From contig CAYXRN010000135.1 of assembly GCA_964467635.1 (NCBI GenBank), positions 1 through 8,588 of the forward strand: a stretch of 8,588 nucleotides of DNA. The letters run 5' to 3'. The notes under the pieces are model-generated. The model was not told the DNA's origin. It was given only the letters and a program-made list of their open reading frames with translations, and did no database searches. Positions 1 through 7,157 of this stretch are shown piece after piece. The stretch comes from FW021-bin31 sp964467635. GTDB lineage: Bacteria; Bacteroidota; Bacteroidia; Chitinophagales; Chitinophagaceae. A program made the position numbers and the translations under genes. The first letter of the stretch is position 1; each line of letters begins with the position of its first letter.

Positions 1-2
1 AT

Positions 3-1475
3 AATCACCATGAACAGCAAGAGCATCATGACATGAGCATGCAGGGAGTCACTAGGCCCCAAATGAACCATGGAATGGAGACAGCAATACAAACGCTCCA
101 AAAGCATCATTCACAAACCCTATGGGTCTATTGGATGATCATCCTATTGGGATGTTGGATGATCTTAGTTCCTTTGACCTTTAGTTATGAAAAGATTGCC
201 ATTATCCCAAGTGGAGCGAGAATCGTCTGGCTCTCTTTAGCGGAGCGGATAGCAGCCATAAAATGGAGCGATATCGCCAGCGGAGTCTTATTAATTTTTT
301 TTGGCTACCGTTCATTAAAACCAAACCGTCCCGTAAGTATCTGGGTATGTTGTTTTACCGGTGTTTGGCTTAATATAGCCCCGATTCTTTTTTGGGCACC
401 TAATCCGCTCGTCTACCTCAATGACACCTTCGTCGGGGCACTAGTCATTGCGATGACCATTTTAGTCGCAGGCATGCCCAATATGATCCTTTTCATGAAG
501 ATGGGTCAAGAAGTACCGAAAGGCTGGAGCTATAATCCATCAAGTTGGACCCAGCGTTGGATAATGATCGTCCTGGGTTTTGCCGGCTGGATGGTTTCTC
601 GCTATTTAGCGGCTTTTCAACTAGGGTTTATTGATCAGGTGTGGGACCCCTTTTTTAGCGATGGCAGTCAACAGGTTTTAAATTCGAAGATGTCTCAATC
701 GCTATTTATTTCAGATGGTGCTTTAGGCGCGCTGGCTTATACCCTTGAGTTCCTGATGGGCTGGATGGGCAGTTCCTCTCGTTGGCGCACTATGCCCTGG
801 ATGGTGGCCTTGTTTGGCGTCCTGGTTATCCCACTTGGATTAGTTCATATCTTTTTGGTCATCGCTCAACCGATTATTGTAGGGGCCTGGTGTACTTTTT
901 GTTTATTAGCTGCCGCTGTCATGTTGCCTATGATACCACTCGAAGTAGATGAAGTAATCGCTATGGGACAACATATAAGAAATGCCACGAAAAAAGGAGA
1001 GCCTTTCTGGCGAGTTTTTTGGAAAGGAGGGCAACCGGTAGAACAGAACAGGGACAAGCGTTCACCGGCATTATCGGAGTTCTCAGCACAGCCCTTAAAA
1101 ATACTTAAAGCATCGTTCTGGGGCATGAGCTTTCCGCGAACACTCCTCTTTACTTCTATCCTGGGGATATGGCTAATGTTTTCTCCGGCAGTCTTCAGCC
1201 TCAATATAACCACCGACGCTGCCGATATCAACCATTTATGCGGCGCCATAATCGTTGTGATTTCCGTAATTGCTATGGGGGAAGTGTTGCGGCTTGGTCG
1301 GTACCTGAATATACTGATCAGCGCGATCTTGATAATCACTTCCTGGAGCATTAACCAGGAAAGTATGGCTTTAAGCCTCAACGACACCATAACCGGTCTC
1401 CTAGTTATCGTGTTTTCGTTACCGCCGGGCATAATAAAGGAGAGATATGGCCTATGGCATAAATATATCCATTGA
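3..1475 (+). CDS. SPW-repeat / vitamin K epoxide reductase (VKOR)-like polytopic membrane protein, probably 5' partial
   Basis: A membrane protein of about 480 residues counted from the ATG at 33, with many hydrophobic helices. Three parts can be seen. Residues about 30-150 are an SPW-like module (WLNIAPILF at 112-120, then N130 and G135). Residues about 170-303 are VKOR-like, with YLAAFQLG at 191-198, WDPFF at 204-208, SDGALGALAY at 227-236 and a redox CxxC (C287-T-F-C290) in the last core helix. Residues about 368-465 are a second SPW module (WLMFSPAVF at 380-388). VKOR proteins reoxidise thiol partners using quinone; the function of SPW domains is unknown. The VKOR core has no cysteines besides the CxxC, so the usual loop pair is missing. 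Start: the frame is open leftward to base 3 and reads NHHEQQEHHD before the ATG at 33. This His-rich run blends into the Met/His-rich N-terminus, so I infer the real start is outside the window. The ATG at 33 is the alternative. The stop lies 3 bases from the convergent gene. Confidence 0.8.
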   Translation, partial: NHHEQQEHHDMSMQGVTRPQMNHGMETAIQTLQKHHSQTLWVYWMIILLGCWMILVPLTFSYEKIAIIPSGARIVWLSLAERIAAIKWSDIASGVLLIFFGYRSLKPNRPVSIWVCCFTGVWLNIAPILFWAPNPLVYLNDTFVGALVIAMTILVAGMPNMILFMKMGQEVPKGWSYNPSSWTQRWIMIVLGFAGWMVSRYLAAFQLGFIDQVWDPFFSDGSQQVLNSKMSQSLFISDGALGALAYTLEFLMGWMGSSSRWRTMPWMVALFGVLVIPLGLVHIFLVIAQPIIVGAWCTFCLLAAAVMLPMIPLEVDEVIAMGQHIRNATKKGEPFWRVFWKGGQPVEQNRDKRSPALSEFSAQPLKILKASFWGMSFPRTLLFTSILGIWLMFSPAVFSLNITTDAADINHLCGAIIVVISVIAMGEVLRLGRYLNILISAILIITSWSINQESMALSLNDTITGLLVIVFSLPPGIIKERYGLWHKYIH

Positions 1476-1478
1476 CGG

Positions 1479-1922
1479 TCAGTCTTTAATATCGATAAGG
1501 CTAAGCCCGCACTTTTCATCATATTTTCTATATAAATGTACCGGCGACTCAGTTAGGATGACTTCAAGGGTTGGATTAACATAACCTTTAATTAAATGTC
1601 CACCTTTGGTTGAGCCATCCTGTAAACCGGCTACGGCATGTGCATGTACCTGGTATTTTCCGTCGTTTAGCGTTATATCCCCAGTCAATACCAGTACTTC
1701 GGCTTGTTCATCAAGTGGAATTTTGAGATAATCTTTAAGTGCTAAATCAAAATAGCCAAATTCCGATCTGCTGAAGGCCCCGATTGCAGTAAAGTGGCAT
1801 ACTCCTAATCTATTTTCTTTTGAAAAACTTTCTAAACAGCCCATCACTTCATCTCCTTCCGATAAGATGATGGCGTAGGTTTGCTGATCATTTTCATCAG
1901 TATGAATTAATTTCGATTTCAT
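1479..1922 (-). CDS. PPC (DUF296) domain protein
   Basis: A 147-residue stand-alone PPC (plants and prokaryotes conserved, DUF296) domain. Visible family features are TAIGAFSRSEFGYFD at residues 45-59, and HAHAVAGLQDG at 93-103 followed by GGHL at 107-110, with H93, H95 and H109 placed like the metal-binding histidines of bacterial homologues. Family knowledge: bacterial PPC proteins are small and form trimers. In plants the domain sits next to AT-hooks, but there is no AT-hook here, so DNA binding cannot be assumed; the biochemical role in bacteria is unclear. It is the last gene of the minus-strand unit, 12 bases after the GT9 stop, which suggests co-transcription. Its stop is 3 bases from the stop of the convergent membrane protein gene, leaving no room for a private terminator. 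The start at 1922 is supported by the close spacing and by the domain beginning within the first 15 residues. Confidence 0.85.
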   Translation of the reverse strand: MKSKLIHTDENDQQTYAIILSEGDEVMGCLESFSKENRLGVCHFTAIGAFSRSEFGYFDLALKDYLKIPLDEQAEVLVLTGDITLNDGKYQVHAHAVAGLQDGSTKGGHLIKGYVNPTLEVILTESPVHLYRKYDEKCGLSLIDIKD

Positions 1923-1934
1923 ATAAACAAGGCT

Positions 1935-2978
1935 TTAGTTATTAACAAACTCTGGTTTTATTTGTAAAACTTCACAAAATACATCCAACACATTTTGGGG
2001 GCTGGTCGCTTGTTCCGCCGGGATAAACCTATGCAGCGTTGTATCTAATGGGGCCCATCTTTCGGGATCCGAATAGGACGTAAATATGACCACACTGGGG
2101 GTACTCATCGCTGATGCAATATGTGAAATGCCCGTATCATTGGATATTACCGCAACCGCATTTTTTACCAGCAAGGCCAATTCACCGAGACCTACCGATC
2201 CACACTCTCCTACCAGGTCAATTGCAGAAGATCGCATATGTTCGCTTACCGTTCGGGTAATTTTTCTTTCTTCCTCATTTCCTGTAATTAAAATCGTATA
2301 GCCTGCTTCGACCATCGTATCTGCAACAGCAGCAAATTTCTTTGGAGACCACCGCCTTAGCGGATTTCTGGCTCCCGGATGAATACAGACATACCGCTCA
2401 GGCACCAGACGAAGCTGTTCCATTATTTTTTCAAAATTCAGATGTTCCTCCCTAGTCACGGGAAACTCCAACACCGGATCTTCAGCAGAAATTGCCAAAG
2501 CGTCTTTTACCAAGTGCAGAAATTGCAGGATTTCATTTTTATTTTCTTTAAAAACAGGAAAGCGTTTTTTATCCGGGCAATATTTTCCTACTTCTCTCAG
2601 TCCAGCCACTTTTTTAGCTCCTAAAAGCATACACATTGGGTTGGTAAAAGTGCCATTGCCCTGCATTTGCAAAATAAGGTCAAATTGTATGTGCTGTACT
2701 TTTTGTAAAAATTCAATAACCTTAACGGACGAAAATTCCTGTTCCGGCAGCCCCGGCCACCCCGGAAAACTTATAAAGTCGTTGAAATACTTAGCGAATC
2801 TTTTTACAAATTTTTTTTGCCAGGGTAGTCCTATAAGTGTAATTGACGCATCAGGGTATGCATGCTTAACGGCTCGCACCGCTGGGATAATACACAAAGA
2901 GTCACCTAGGTTAAGGGCCCGTAGGATTCCTATTTTCTGAATTTCCGAAGTGGCAGGGATAAAGGGCTGGACTTTCAT
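1935..2978 (-). CDS. Glycosyltransferase family 9 (heptosyltransferase-like)
   Basis: A 347-residue protein with the two Rossmann-like halves of a GT-B enzyme. The N-terminal half begins with LRALNLGDSLCIIPAVRA (19-36). D26 in the LGD motif corresponds to the aspartate proposed as catalytic base in heptosyltransferase I. The C-terminal half carries IHPGAR (199-204), RRWSPKKF (208-215), ITGNEEE (231-237), the NDTGISH sugar-nucleotide-binding signature (280-286) and DPERWAP (304-310). Length is normal for GT9. The family transfers heptose or related sugars from ADP-linked donors to lipopolysaccharide core or other acceptors, in the cytoplasm or at the inner membrane face. The actual donor and acceptor cannot be read from sequence. 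It lies third in the minus-strand unit, 65 bases after the SDR gene and 12 before the PPC gene. No LPS-core genes are visible nearby, so it may act on another glycan. Confidence 0.9.
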   Translation of the reverse strand: MKVQPFIPATSEIQKIGILRALNLGDSLCIIPAVRAVKHAYPDASITLIGLPWQKKFVKRFAKYFNDFISFPGWPGLPEQEFSSVKVIEFLQKVQHIQFDLILQMQGNGTFTNPMCMLLGAKKVAGLREVGKYCPDKKRFPVFKENKNEILQFLHLVKDALAISAEDPVLEFPVTREEHLNFEKIMEQLRLVPERYVCIHPGARNPLRRWSPKKFAAVADTMVEAGYTILITGNEEERKITRTVSEHMRSSAIDLVGECGSVGLGELALLVKNAVAVISNDTGISHIASAMSTPSVVIFTSYSDPERWAPLDTTLHRFIPAEQATSPQNVLDVFCEVLQIKPEFVNN

Positions 2979-3043
2979 GGCGTTTTTTAATTTTTTAAAT
3001 CACAATCATTTATTAAGAACGAACAACAGAGCATTATTTGAAT

Positions 3044-4066
3044 TTATGAGCTGCTTTTGTTGATCAATCTGCGTACGGACCAGCCAAGTGCAGTGGTTAA
3101 TAAGGCTGCTCCTGCTAAAGCAATCAGCCGCCTGTGTCTTGTTGCCCACAGCAGGGGACTGCTATGCGTCGCCCAGGCTTCGAAAGCCCCATGAGCGCCA
3201 TGATCTCCTTGAAGGGGATGCCAGAGATTGTCTTTTGCGTCAGGGTCTGTCGGCTCGGTGGTCTGCTGCCCTGCATATCCGGTACGCGCGAGATAGCGGT
3301 CCATGAAACCGGGACAGAATTTATTTCCCAAAATGCTCTCAATGGTCGTGTAGCCCACATTGACTTCCCTTCTCGGATGATTGGCAACATACAATACGGC
3401 TTTAGCAGCGACCTCCGGCTCATAGATCATACCCATGGGACGTGGTTTATTCGGTAGCTTGTTTTTTACAAATCCGAATTGGGTGGTATTCATGGCCGGC
3501 ATCTGTATCATGCATAGGTGAATGTTGCTTTTATTGTGAATCAATTCAGCACGTAATGACTCAAAAAAACCATGCACTCCGTGTTTTGCACCACAATAAG
3601 CGCTTTGTAAGGGAATTCCCCGATAGGCCAATGCCGATCCGATAAGAATGATTATCCCTTCATTGCGAGGCGTCATTCGTTTTAATGCAGCCATTGTACC
3701 GTACACCTGACCGAGATAAGTTACATCGGTTACCCTTTTATATTCTTCCGCACTGATGTTTTTAACTTCTCCAAATACACTCACCATGGCATTGTTTATC
3801 CAGATATCAATAGCACCATATTGATCCTCTATTTTTTGCGCCGCTGCTTCCAATTGCGAAGCATCGCTCACATCAGCCTTCAGTACCATAGCCTGGCTAC
3901 CCATATTTTCCGCTTCTTTTCTCGCTCCATCGAGTCCTTCCTGGCCTCTTGCAATCAAGCCTAGTCTAACGTTGTGTTTGGCAAACTCACGGACGATTGC
4001 CCGACCCAATCCGGCCGAGGCTCCCGTGACAACAATTGTTTTTCCTGAAATATTTGTATCCATCAT
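3044..4066 (-). CDS. SDR family oxidoreductase with C-terminal membrane anchor
   Basis: A classical short-chain dehydrogenase/reductase of 340 residues. It has the NAD(P)-binding TGASAGLG motif (14-21), the NNA motif (91-93), the catalytic serine in LIGSALAYRG (S144) and the YxxxK pair Y157/K161. R40 after strand beta-2 (LIAR) may favour NADP(H), which is inference. Classical SDR domains end near residue 250-260. This one continues with a linker rich in polar residues (about 263-310) and ends in one hydrophobic helix (about 313-330) followed by RRLINKSSS, so it looks tail-anchored to the inner membrane. Similar long SDRs with a C-terminal helix are common in environmental bacteria, mostly uncharacterised; the substrate is unknown. 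It starts 4 bases after the GH15 stop, which strongly suggests co-transcription. Two adjacent ATGs (4066 and 4063) are possible starts; the first is used. Confidence 0.88.
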   Translation of the reverse strand: MMDTNISGKTIVVTGASAGLGRAIVREFAKHNVRLGLIARGQEGLDGARKEAENMGSQAMVLKADVSDASQLEAAAQKIEDQYGAIDIWINNAMVSVFGEVKNISAEEYKRVTDVTYLGQVYGTMAALKRMTPRNEGIIILIGSALAYRGIPLQSAYCGAKHGVHGFFESLRAELIHNKSNIHLCMIQMPAMNTTQFGFVKNKLPNKPRPMGMIYEPEVAAKAVLYVANHPRREVNVGYTTIESILGNKFCPGFMDRYLARTGYAGQQTTEPTDPDAKDNLWHPLQGDHGAHGAFEAWATHSSPLLWATRHRRLIALAGAALLTTALGWSVRRLINKSSS

Positions 4067-4070
4067 TTTC

Positions 4071-6467
4071 TTATTTTGTCTCTACTGTAAAATTTTTGTG
4101 CTCCCATTGATCGACTTCCTTCCAATAAAAAGTAAACTGAAACTTATGCTTTTTAATTGCCTTGGAAAGATCAGCGACATGCCACCCTACCGCTGTATCA
4201 ATGGTATCCTTATCTTTAAAGGTTTTCCAATTATCCTGGGTCCAGCGAACAGTAGCAGGCGCATGAAGCTCAACTCGTAATTTTTTTCCTCTGGAGATGC
4301 ATTCACAAGGTTGTTCAAAACGCCATGATTCACATTTCGATGCCATTTTATTTTCTACGTATCGTACACGTCCGTGTTCCGGCATGTCGCAGACTTTTTT
4401 TAATTTTAAAGAGGCGCAAAGTTTAATATATTCTGCATGAGCCCAGACAAGCGGCATGGCCGACCCAGAATGTTTTCCAAAGAAGAGCTCTTTCTCCGGA
4501 ATGTCTTCCGTGTCCCAGATTTGTTCAGGTATCAGGCCATAATTAGCAAAAGACTCCATGGTTTTTGCGAGCGATCTGGCTTTGGCTAAATGGCCGGCCG
4601 CAATTTCATAATGAGCTCGTTCACCGGTGAGTAGCGGCCACAGCCGCCCTACACCCGTCCCATCGTACGCGCTGCCATCGGATTTTTCCCCATAGCCATC
4701 TTGGCTATAGCGATACCAGCAAGGCCCACCGGGAGTATCTACCTTTAGTTGCCGGTCAATTACTTTTACTGTATTAAGTATACGAGGATCATCCGCAGCA
4801 CGAAGACCAAAACGCACTAAAGCCAAAGCGTCCGGGCTAACCAATTCATTTGCGGCTATCCAACCTTCCTCCGCACTATGGTCGCTCAAATGAATGTATT
4901 TGCCGTGAAGTTCATCAGCCGTAAGGTTCTTAAAAGGATTTATTCTGATATAATAGCCTTCAACGCCTGCTTCTTCCGCCAATCGGGTACCCCTGACATA
5001 AGTCCATCGGTCGACACTGTCATTCCAGTAGTCAGCAGTTTCATAACAATATTTAGACAGATGAGGGAAATTATTCCTTTTTGCAAAATCTGCTGCAGCC
5101 AGTAAAGCCGCGATTTCAGTAGCTAAAGTGAATGTAGAATAGCCCGCCGTTTGCTCCCATCGGTCCTGTTGCGTATAAGGGCCATTGCGAAGAAGATAGC
5201 CAATCGCCTTTTCTACCACGCTCCAATAGCGTTTTAAAAACACCGGCCGCAACAACTTTTTGGTACGAAAAAAATCAATTAATAATACCGGCAAGGCTAT
5301 CTCATCCATTTGGGTTCCTGTCCAGTGTGCCTTGCCCGACAACCACATATTCTGGGGCCAGGAGCCATCAGCCTCCTGGGTAGCTGCCAGGTAATGGAGG
5401 ATGCTCTGCGTATCAACTTTTTCATCCATAGCCAACAGACCGCCTGAACTCTCCACCAAGTCGCGTGCCCAAACAAGATGGTAACCTCCTATATCATGGT
5501 CGCCTCTGGCCTGTCCCCAGGGAATAGACATACTGGCCACAATAGCTCCCGGAAAACGTTTTGCTTTATGCATGCGTAAAACGGCAGCGCTTTCCCGGAA
5601 AAATTTTCCTGCACTCGTATTGGAATAGTTGTGTTGCTTGAGAGATTTTTGCCATTCTTTCCATTCTTGGATATAAAACCTTTCGGCTTCATCATAGCCG
5701 TTTATCAAAGAAGACCATACGCGCAATCCGGCTTCATCTTTATCTATACCAAAACCAATGGCTAACAAGAAGGTGTCTTCGACATGATCCATATCCACCT
5801 GACCGGTCATGGCTAAATTACCATTTTGGGCATATTGGTACTCCCATGTCATTTGTTTATGCTCATGCAGGTCCTGCCAGCCATCCGACTTTCCCACAAA
5901 ACCAACAGAACGTTTTTTCCAATCATAAGAACACGCAAAGGCCACTGTAATGCCATTCTTTTGTGCAAAAAGCATAGGAACGCCTTTATAACTATCGGTC
6001 CATGCTGTATTGCCGCCTCCGCTGTTATTGACGTGAGGCGTCAGAATGGCAAACAGTTGATAATTCTCCACGCCTCCCTTTAACGCTTGAAAACGGACTT
6101 TCTGCAATACTACATCACGCATAGGATCTGCGATAATCGTTTTCTCTATACTGTAGTTTCCTTCAAGACATCCATTAATAATATGATAAGCCGGAACTCC
6201 CTTTTCCAGCATTTGTACCTCATGACCGGTATGACGTTTTTCTTCTGAAAAAAATTCTTTTCCATCGGTAACGATCAGTTCCATATCACGGGTACAGGCC
6301 GTATCTTCCCGTGGATAATAAATTTCATTAAGAATGCCATGACTTAGGGTAAAGCTTACATTTGACGAGGCATTTAACGCTTTTCCTATACCATCTTTTG
6401 CACTTGAGGTCCAACGTGCGGAAATGCCTGGGCTGCCTGGAGCAATTGTTGAATCATCTGATTTCAT
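4071..6467 (-). CDS. GH15 glucoamylase / glucodextranase-like glycoside hydrolase
   Basis: A large GH15 enzyme, 798 residues from the chosen start. Numbers below count from an upstream ATG at 6518, so subtract 17. An N-terminal beta-domain (about 26-290) has family hallmarks such as RWTSSAKDG and FTLSHGILNEIYYPR. The alpha/alpha-barrel (about 300-705) carries YHLVWARDL (346-354), DGSWPQNMW (384-392), RWEQTAGYS (453-461) with E455 as general acid, CWYRYSQDGYGE (600-611), and PEQIWD (664-669) with E665 as general base. A C-terminal beta-domain follows (about 715-815). The family releases glucose from non-reducing ends of alpha-glucans by inversion. Start: the ATG at 6467 gives MKSDDSTIAPGSPG, just ahead of the conserved region; the ATG at 6518 adds 17 residues with no family look and runs into the divergent promoter region. 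No convincing signal peptide is seen, so I infer a cytoplasmic enzyme acting on glycogen, maltodextrin or another internal glucan. It is first in the minus-strand unit. Confidence 0.92.
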   Translation of the reverse strand: MKSDDSTIAPGSPGISARWTSSAKDGIGKALNASSNVSFTLSHGILNEIYYPREDTACTRDMELIVTDGKEFFSEEKRHTGHEVQMLEKGVPAYHIINGCLEGNYSIEKTIIADPMRDVVLQKVRFQALKGGVENYQLFAILTPHVNNSGGGNTAWTDSYKGVPMLFAQKNGITVAFACSYDWKKRSVGFVGKSDGWQDLHEHKQMTWEYQYAQNGNLAMTGQVDMDHVEDTFLLAIGFGIDKDEAGLRVWSSLINGYDEAERFYIQEWKEWQKSLKQHNYSNTSAGKFFRESAAVLRMHKAKRFPGAIVASMSIPWGQARGDHDIGGYHLVWARDLVESSGGLLAMDEKVDTQSILHYLAATQEADGSWPQNMWLSGKAHWTGTQMDEIALPVLLIDFFRTKKLLRPVFLKRYWSVVEKAIGYLLRNGPYTQQDRWEQTAGYSTFTLATEIAALLAAADFAKRNNFPHLSKYCYETADYWNDSVDRWTYVRGTRLAEEAGVEGYYIRINPFKNLTADELHGKYIHLSDHSAEEGWIAANELVSPDALALVRFGLRAADDPRILNTVKVIDRQLKVDTPGGPCWYRYSQDGYGEKSDGSAYDGTGVGRLWPLLTGERAHYEIAAGHLAKARSLAKTMESFANYGLIPEQIWDTEDIPEKELFFGKHSGSAMPLVWAHAEYIKLCASLKLKKVCDMPEHGRVRYVENKMASKCESWRFEQPCECISRGKKLRVELHAPATVRWTQDNWKTFKDKDTIDTAVGWHVADLSKAIKKHKFQFTFYWKEVDQWEHKNFTVETK

Positions 6468-6556
6468 ACTTGTGGATAAAACAATTCTTATGCCACCATC
6501 CCTAAACCAATAAGGCATATAATTTGCATTTATATGCTCATTAAAACATCACAGTT
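6468..6556. promoter_or_regulatory. Divergent promoter region between GH15 unit and DUF6496 gene
   Basis: An 89-base AT-rich gap separates two divergent genes, so both must start here or within each other's 5' ends. Toward the plus strand, TATAATTTG at 6518-6526 resembles a -10/-7 element (TATAAT; loosely TA-N2-TTTG), about 30 bases before the ATG at 6557. No convincing -33 TTG sits 19-20 bases upstream of it. Toward the minus strand I see no exact Bacteroidota promoter match. The upstream alternative ATG of the GH15 gene (6518) lies inside this region. Confidence 0.4.
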
Positions 6557-6763
6557 ATGTCTAAATATTCGAAGTCAGCAAGTAAAGATGTCGAAAAAGC
6601 CGTCAAGAAGATGAAGAAAGGAACGCTTAAAAGCGGAAAAAGTGGAAAAAAAGTAACGGATCATGATCAGGCCGTAGCCATCGGTTTATCTGAAGCCAGA
6701 GAGAAAGGGAAAAAGGTCCCTAAAAAGAAATCAAAAGATCAGAAAAAAAAGTCAAAAGACTAA
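6557..6763 (+). CDS. DUF6496 family lysine-rich small protein
   Basis: A 68-residue very basic protein; 23 residues are lysine. Residues 1-52 match the DUF6496 pattern as I know it: an N-terminal MSKYSKSA-like start, a Lys-rich helix, GTLKSGKSGKKV at 22-33, then QAVAIGLSEAREKG at 38-51. The tail (53-68) is low complexity, with KKKSKD occurring twice, like a short histone H1-type tail. The function of the family is not established. The charge and tail suggest nucleic-acid binding, which is inference. It is transcribed divergently from the GH15 unit from a shared 89-base gap. The next base after its TAA stop begins an ATG in the same frame (see findings). Confidence 0.8.
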   Translation: MSKYSKSASKDVEKAVKKMKKGTLKSGKSGKKVTDHDQAVAIGLSEAREKGKKVPKKKSKDQKKKSKD

Positions 6764-6929
6764 ATGGGGGGACGTTCTATCTGCTTCACATCTTCCCGCA
6801 AGTGTAGAAGAAAAACCCCATTTTCGGAGGAAAGGTTAAAATTCAATTTCCTTTTGGCTGGGGCTAATTTAATTTTTTTTATTACCTTTAAAGGGCTAAA
6901 CAAGCGTTCGATTTAAAAATAAAATTGCT
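6764..6929. other. Intergenic stretch with weak promoter for the small membrane protein
   Basis: This is a 166-base gap. TACCTTTA at 6883-6890 matches seven of eight positions of the Bacteroidota -7 element TA-N2-TTTG and lies 39 bases before the ATG at 6930, but no TTG is found at the expected spacing. The last 20 bases before that ATG are A-rich, as is usual for starts in this phylum. A 50-codon open frame (6764-6916) is present and is considered doubtful. Confidence 0.3.
6816..6880 (+). terminator. Possible weak terminator after DUF6496 gene
   Basis: CCCCA (6816-6820) pairs with TGGGG (6859-6863), and inside it GGAAA can pair with TTTCC around an A/T-rich loop. A run of eight T follows at 6873-6880. 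The stem is interrupted and the T-run starts about ten bases after it, so this is only a weak candidate for a factor-independent terminator of the DUF6496 transcript. Confidence 0.25.
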
Positions 6930-7157
6930 ATGAAAGTTATTGGAATTATTCTGATCATTATCGGGCTAGCTATGATCGTATTAAAAGGATTTAATTTCCA
7001 GACCGAAAAAAAGGTGGCTGATGTGGGACCCGTGGAAATTAATAAAACGGAGAGTCACCATGTCGGCTGGCCTACCTATGTGGGTGGGATCGTATTAATC
7101 GGAGGTATTGTTTTAGTTATCGCGGGAGCAAGGTCGGGTGCTACAAAGCAGGGGTAA
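6930..7157 (+). CDS. Small two-helix membrane protein, function unknown
   Basis: A 75-residue protein with two predicted transmembrane segments (about 3-19 and 50-67) and a short polar middle containing the EKKVADVGPVEINK stretch (26-39). This layout (helix, KVxDVGPxE-like segment, helix) resembles a widespread family of small uncharacterised bacterial membrane proteins. I recognise the type but cannot give a reliable family name or function. The polar middle probably lies on one side of the membrane as a loop. The region upstream of the ATG is A-rich. Its last 17 bases overlap the 3' end of the convergent DUF1080 gene, so the two transcripts must be antisense at their ends. Confidence 0.75.
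   Translation: MKVIGIILIIIGLAMIVLKGFNFQTEKKVADVGPVEINKTESHHVGWPTYVGGIVLIGGIVLVIAGARSGATKQG

Noticed and set aside
1..36. Frame ending in TGA at 34-36, overlapping the ATG at 33 by an ATGA junction
   Set aside because: Only 11 codons are visible and they read like chance sequence (IITMNSKSIMT), while the neighbouring frame gives a His-rich run continuous with the membrane protein. An upstream gene ending here cannot be fully excluded.
866..1522. Long minus-strand open frame (218 codons) opposite the SPW/VKOR gene
   Set aside because: It lies antisense to a well-supported membrane protein and overlaps the end of the PPC gene; its translation shows no family features.
2979..3043. Possible internal promoter between SDR and GT9 genes
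   Set aside because: The 65-base gap is AT-rich and contains TTG triplets, but no TA-N2-TTTG-like element at 19-20 bases was found.
3124..3457. Open frames on both strands inside the SDR gene
   Set aside because: They are shadow frames of the SDR C-terminal region, with no recognisable domain.
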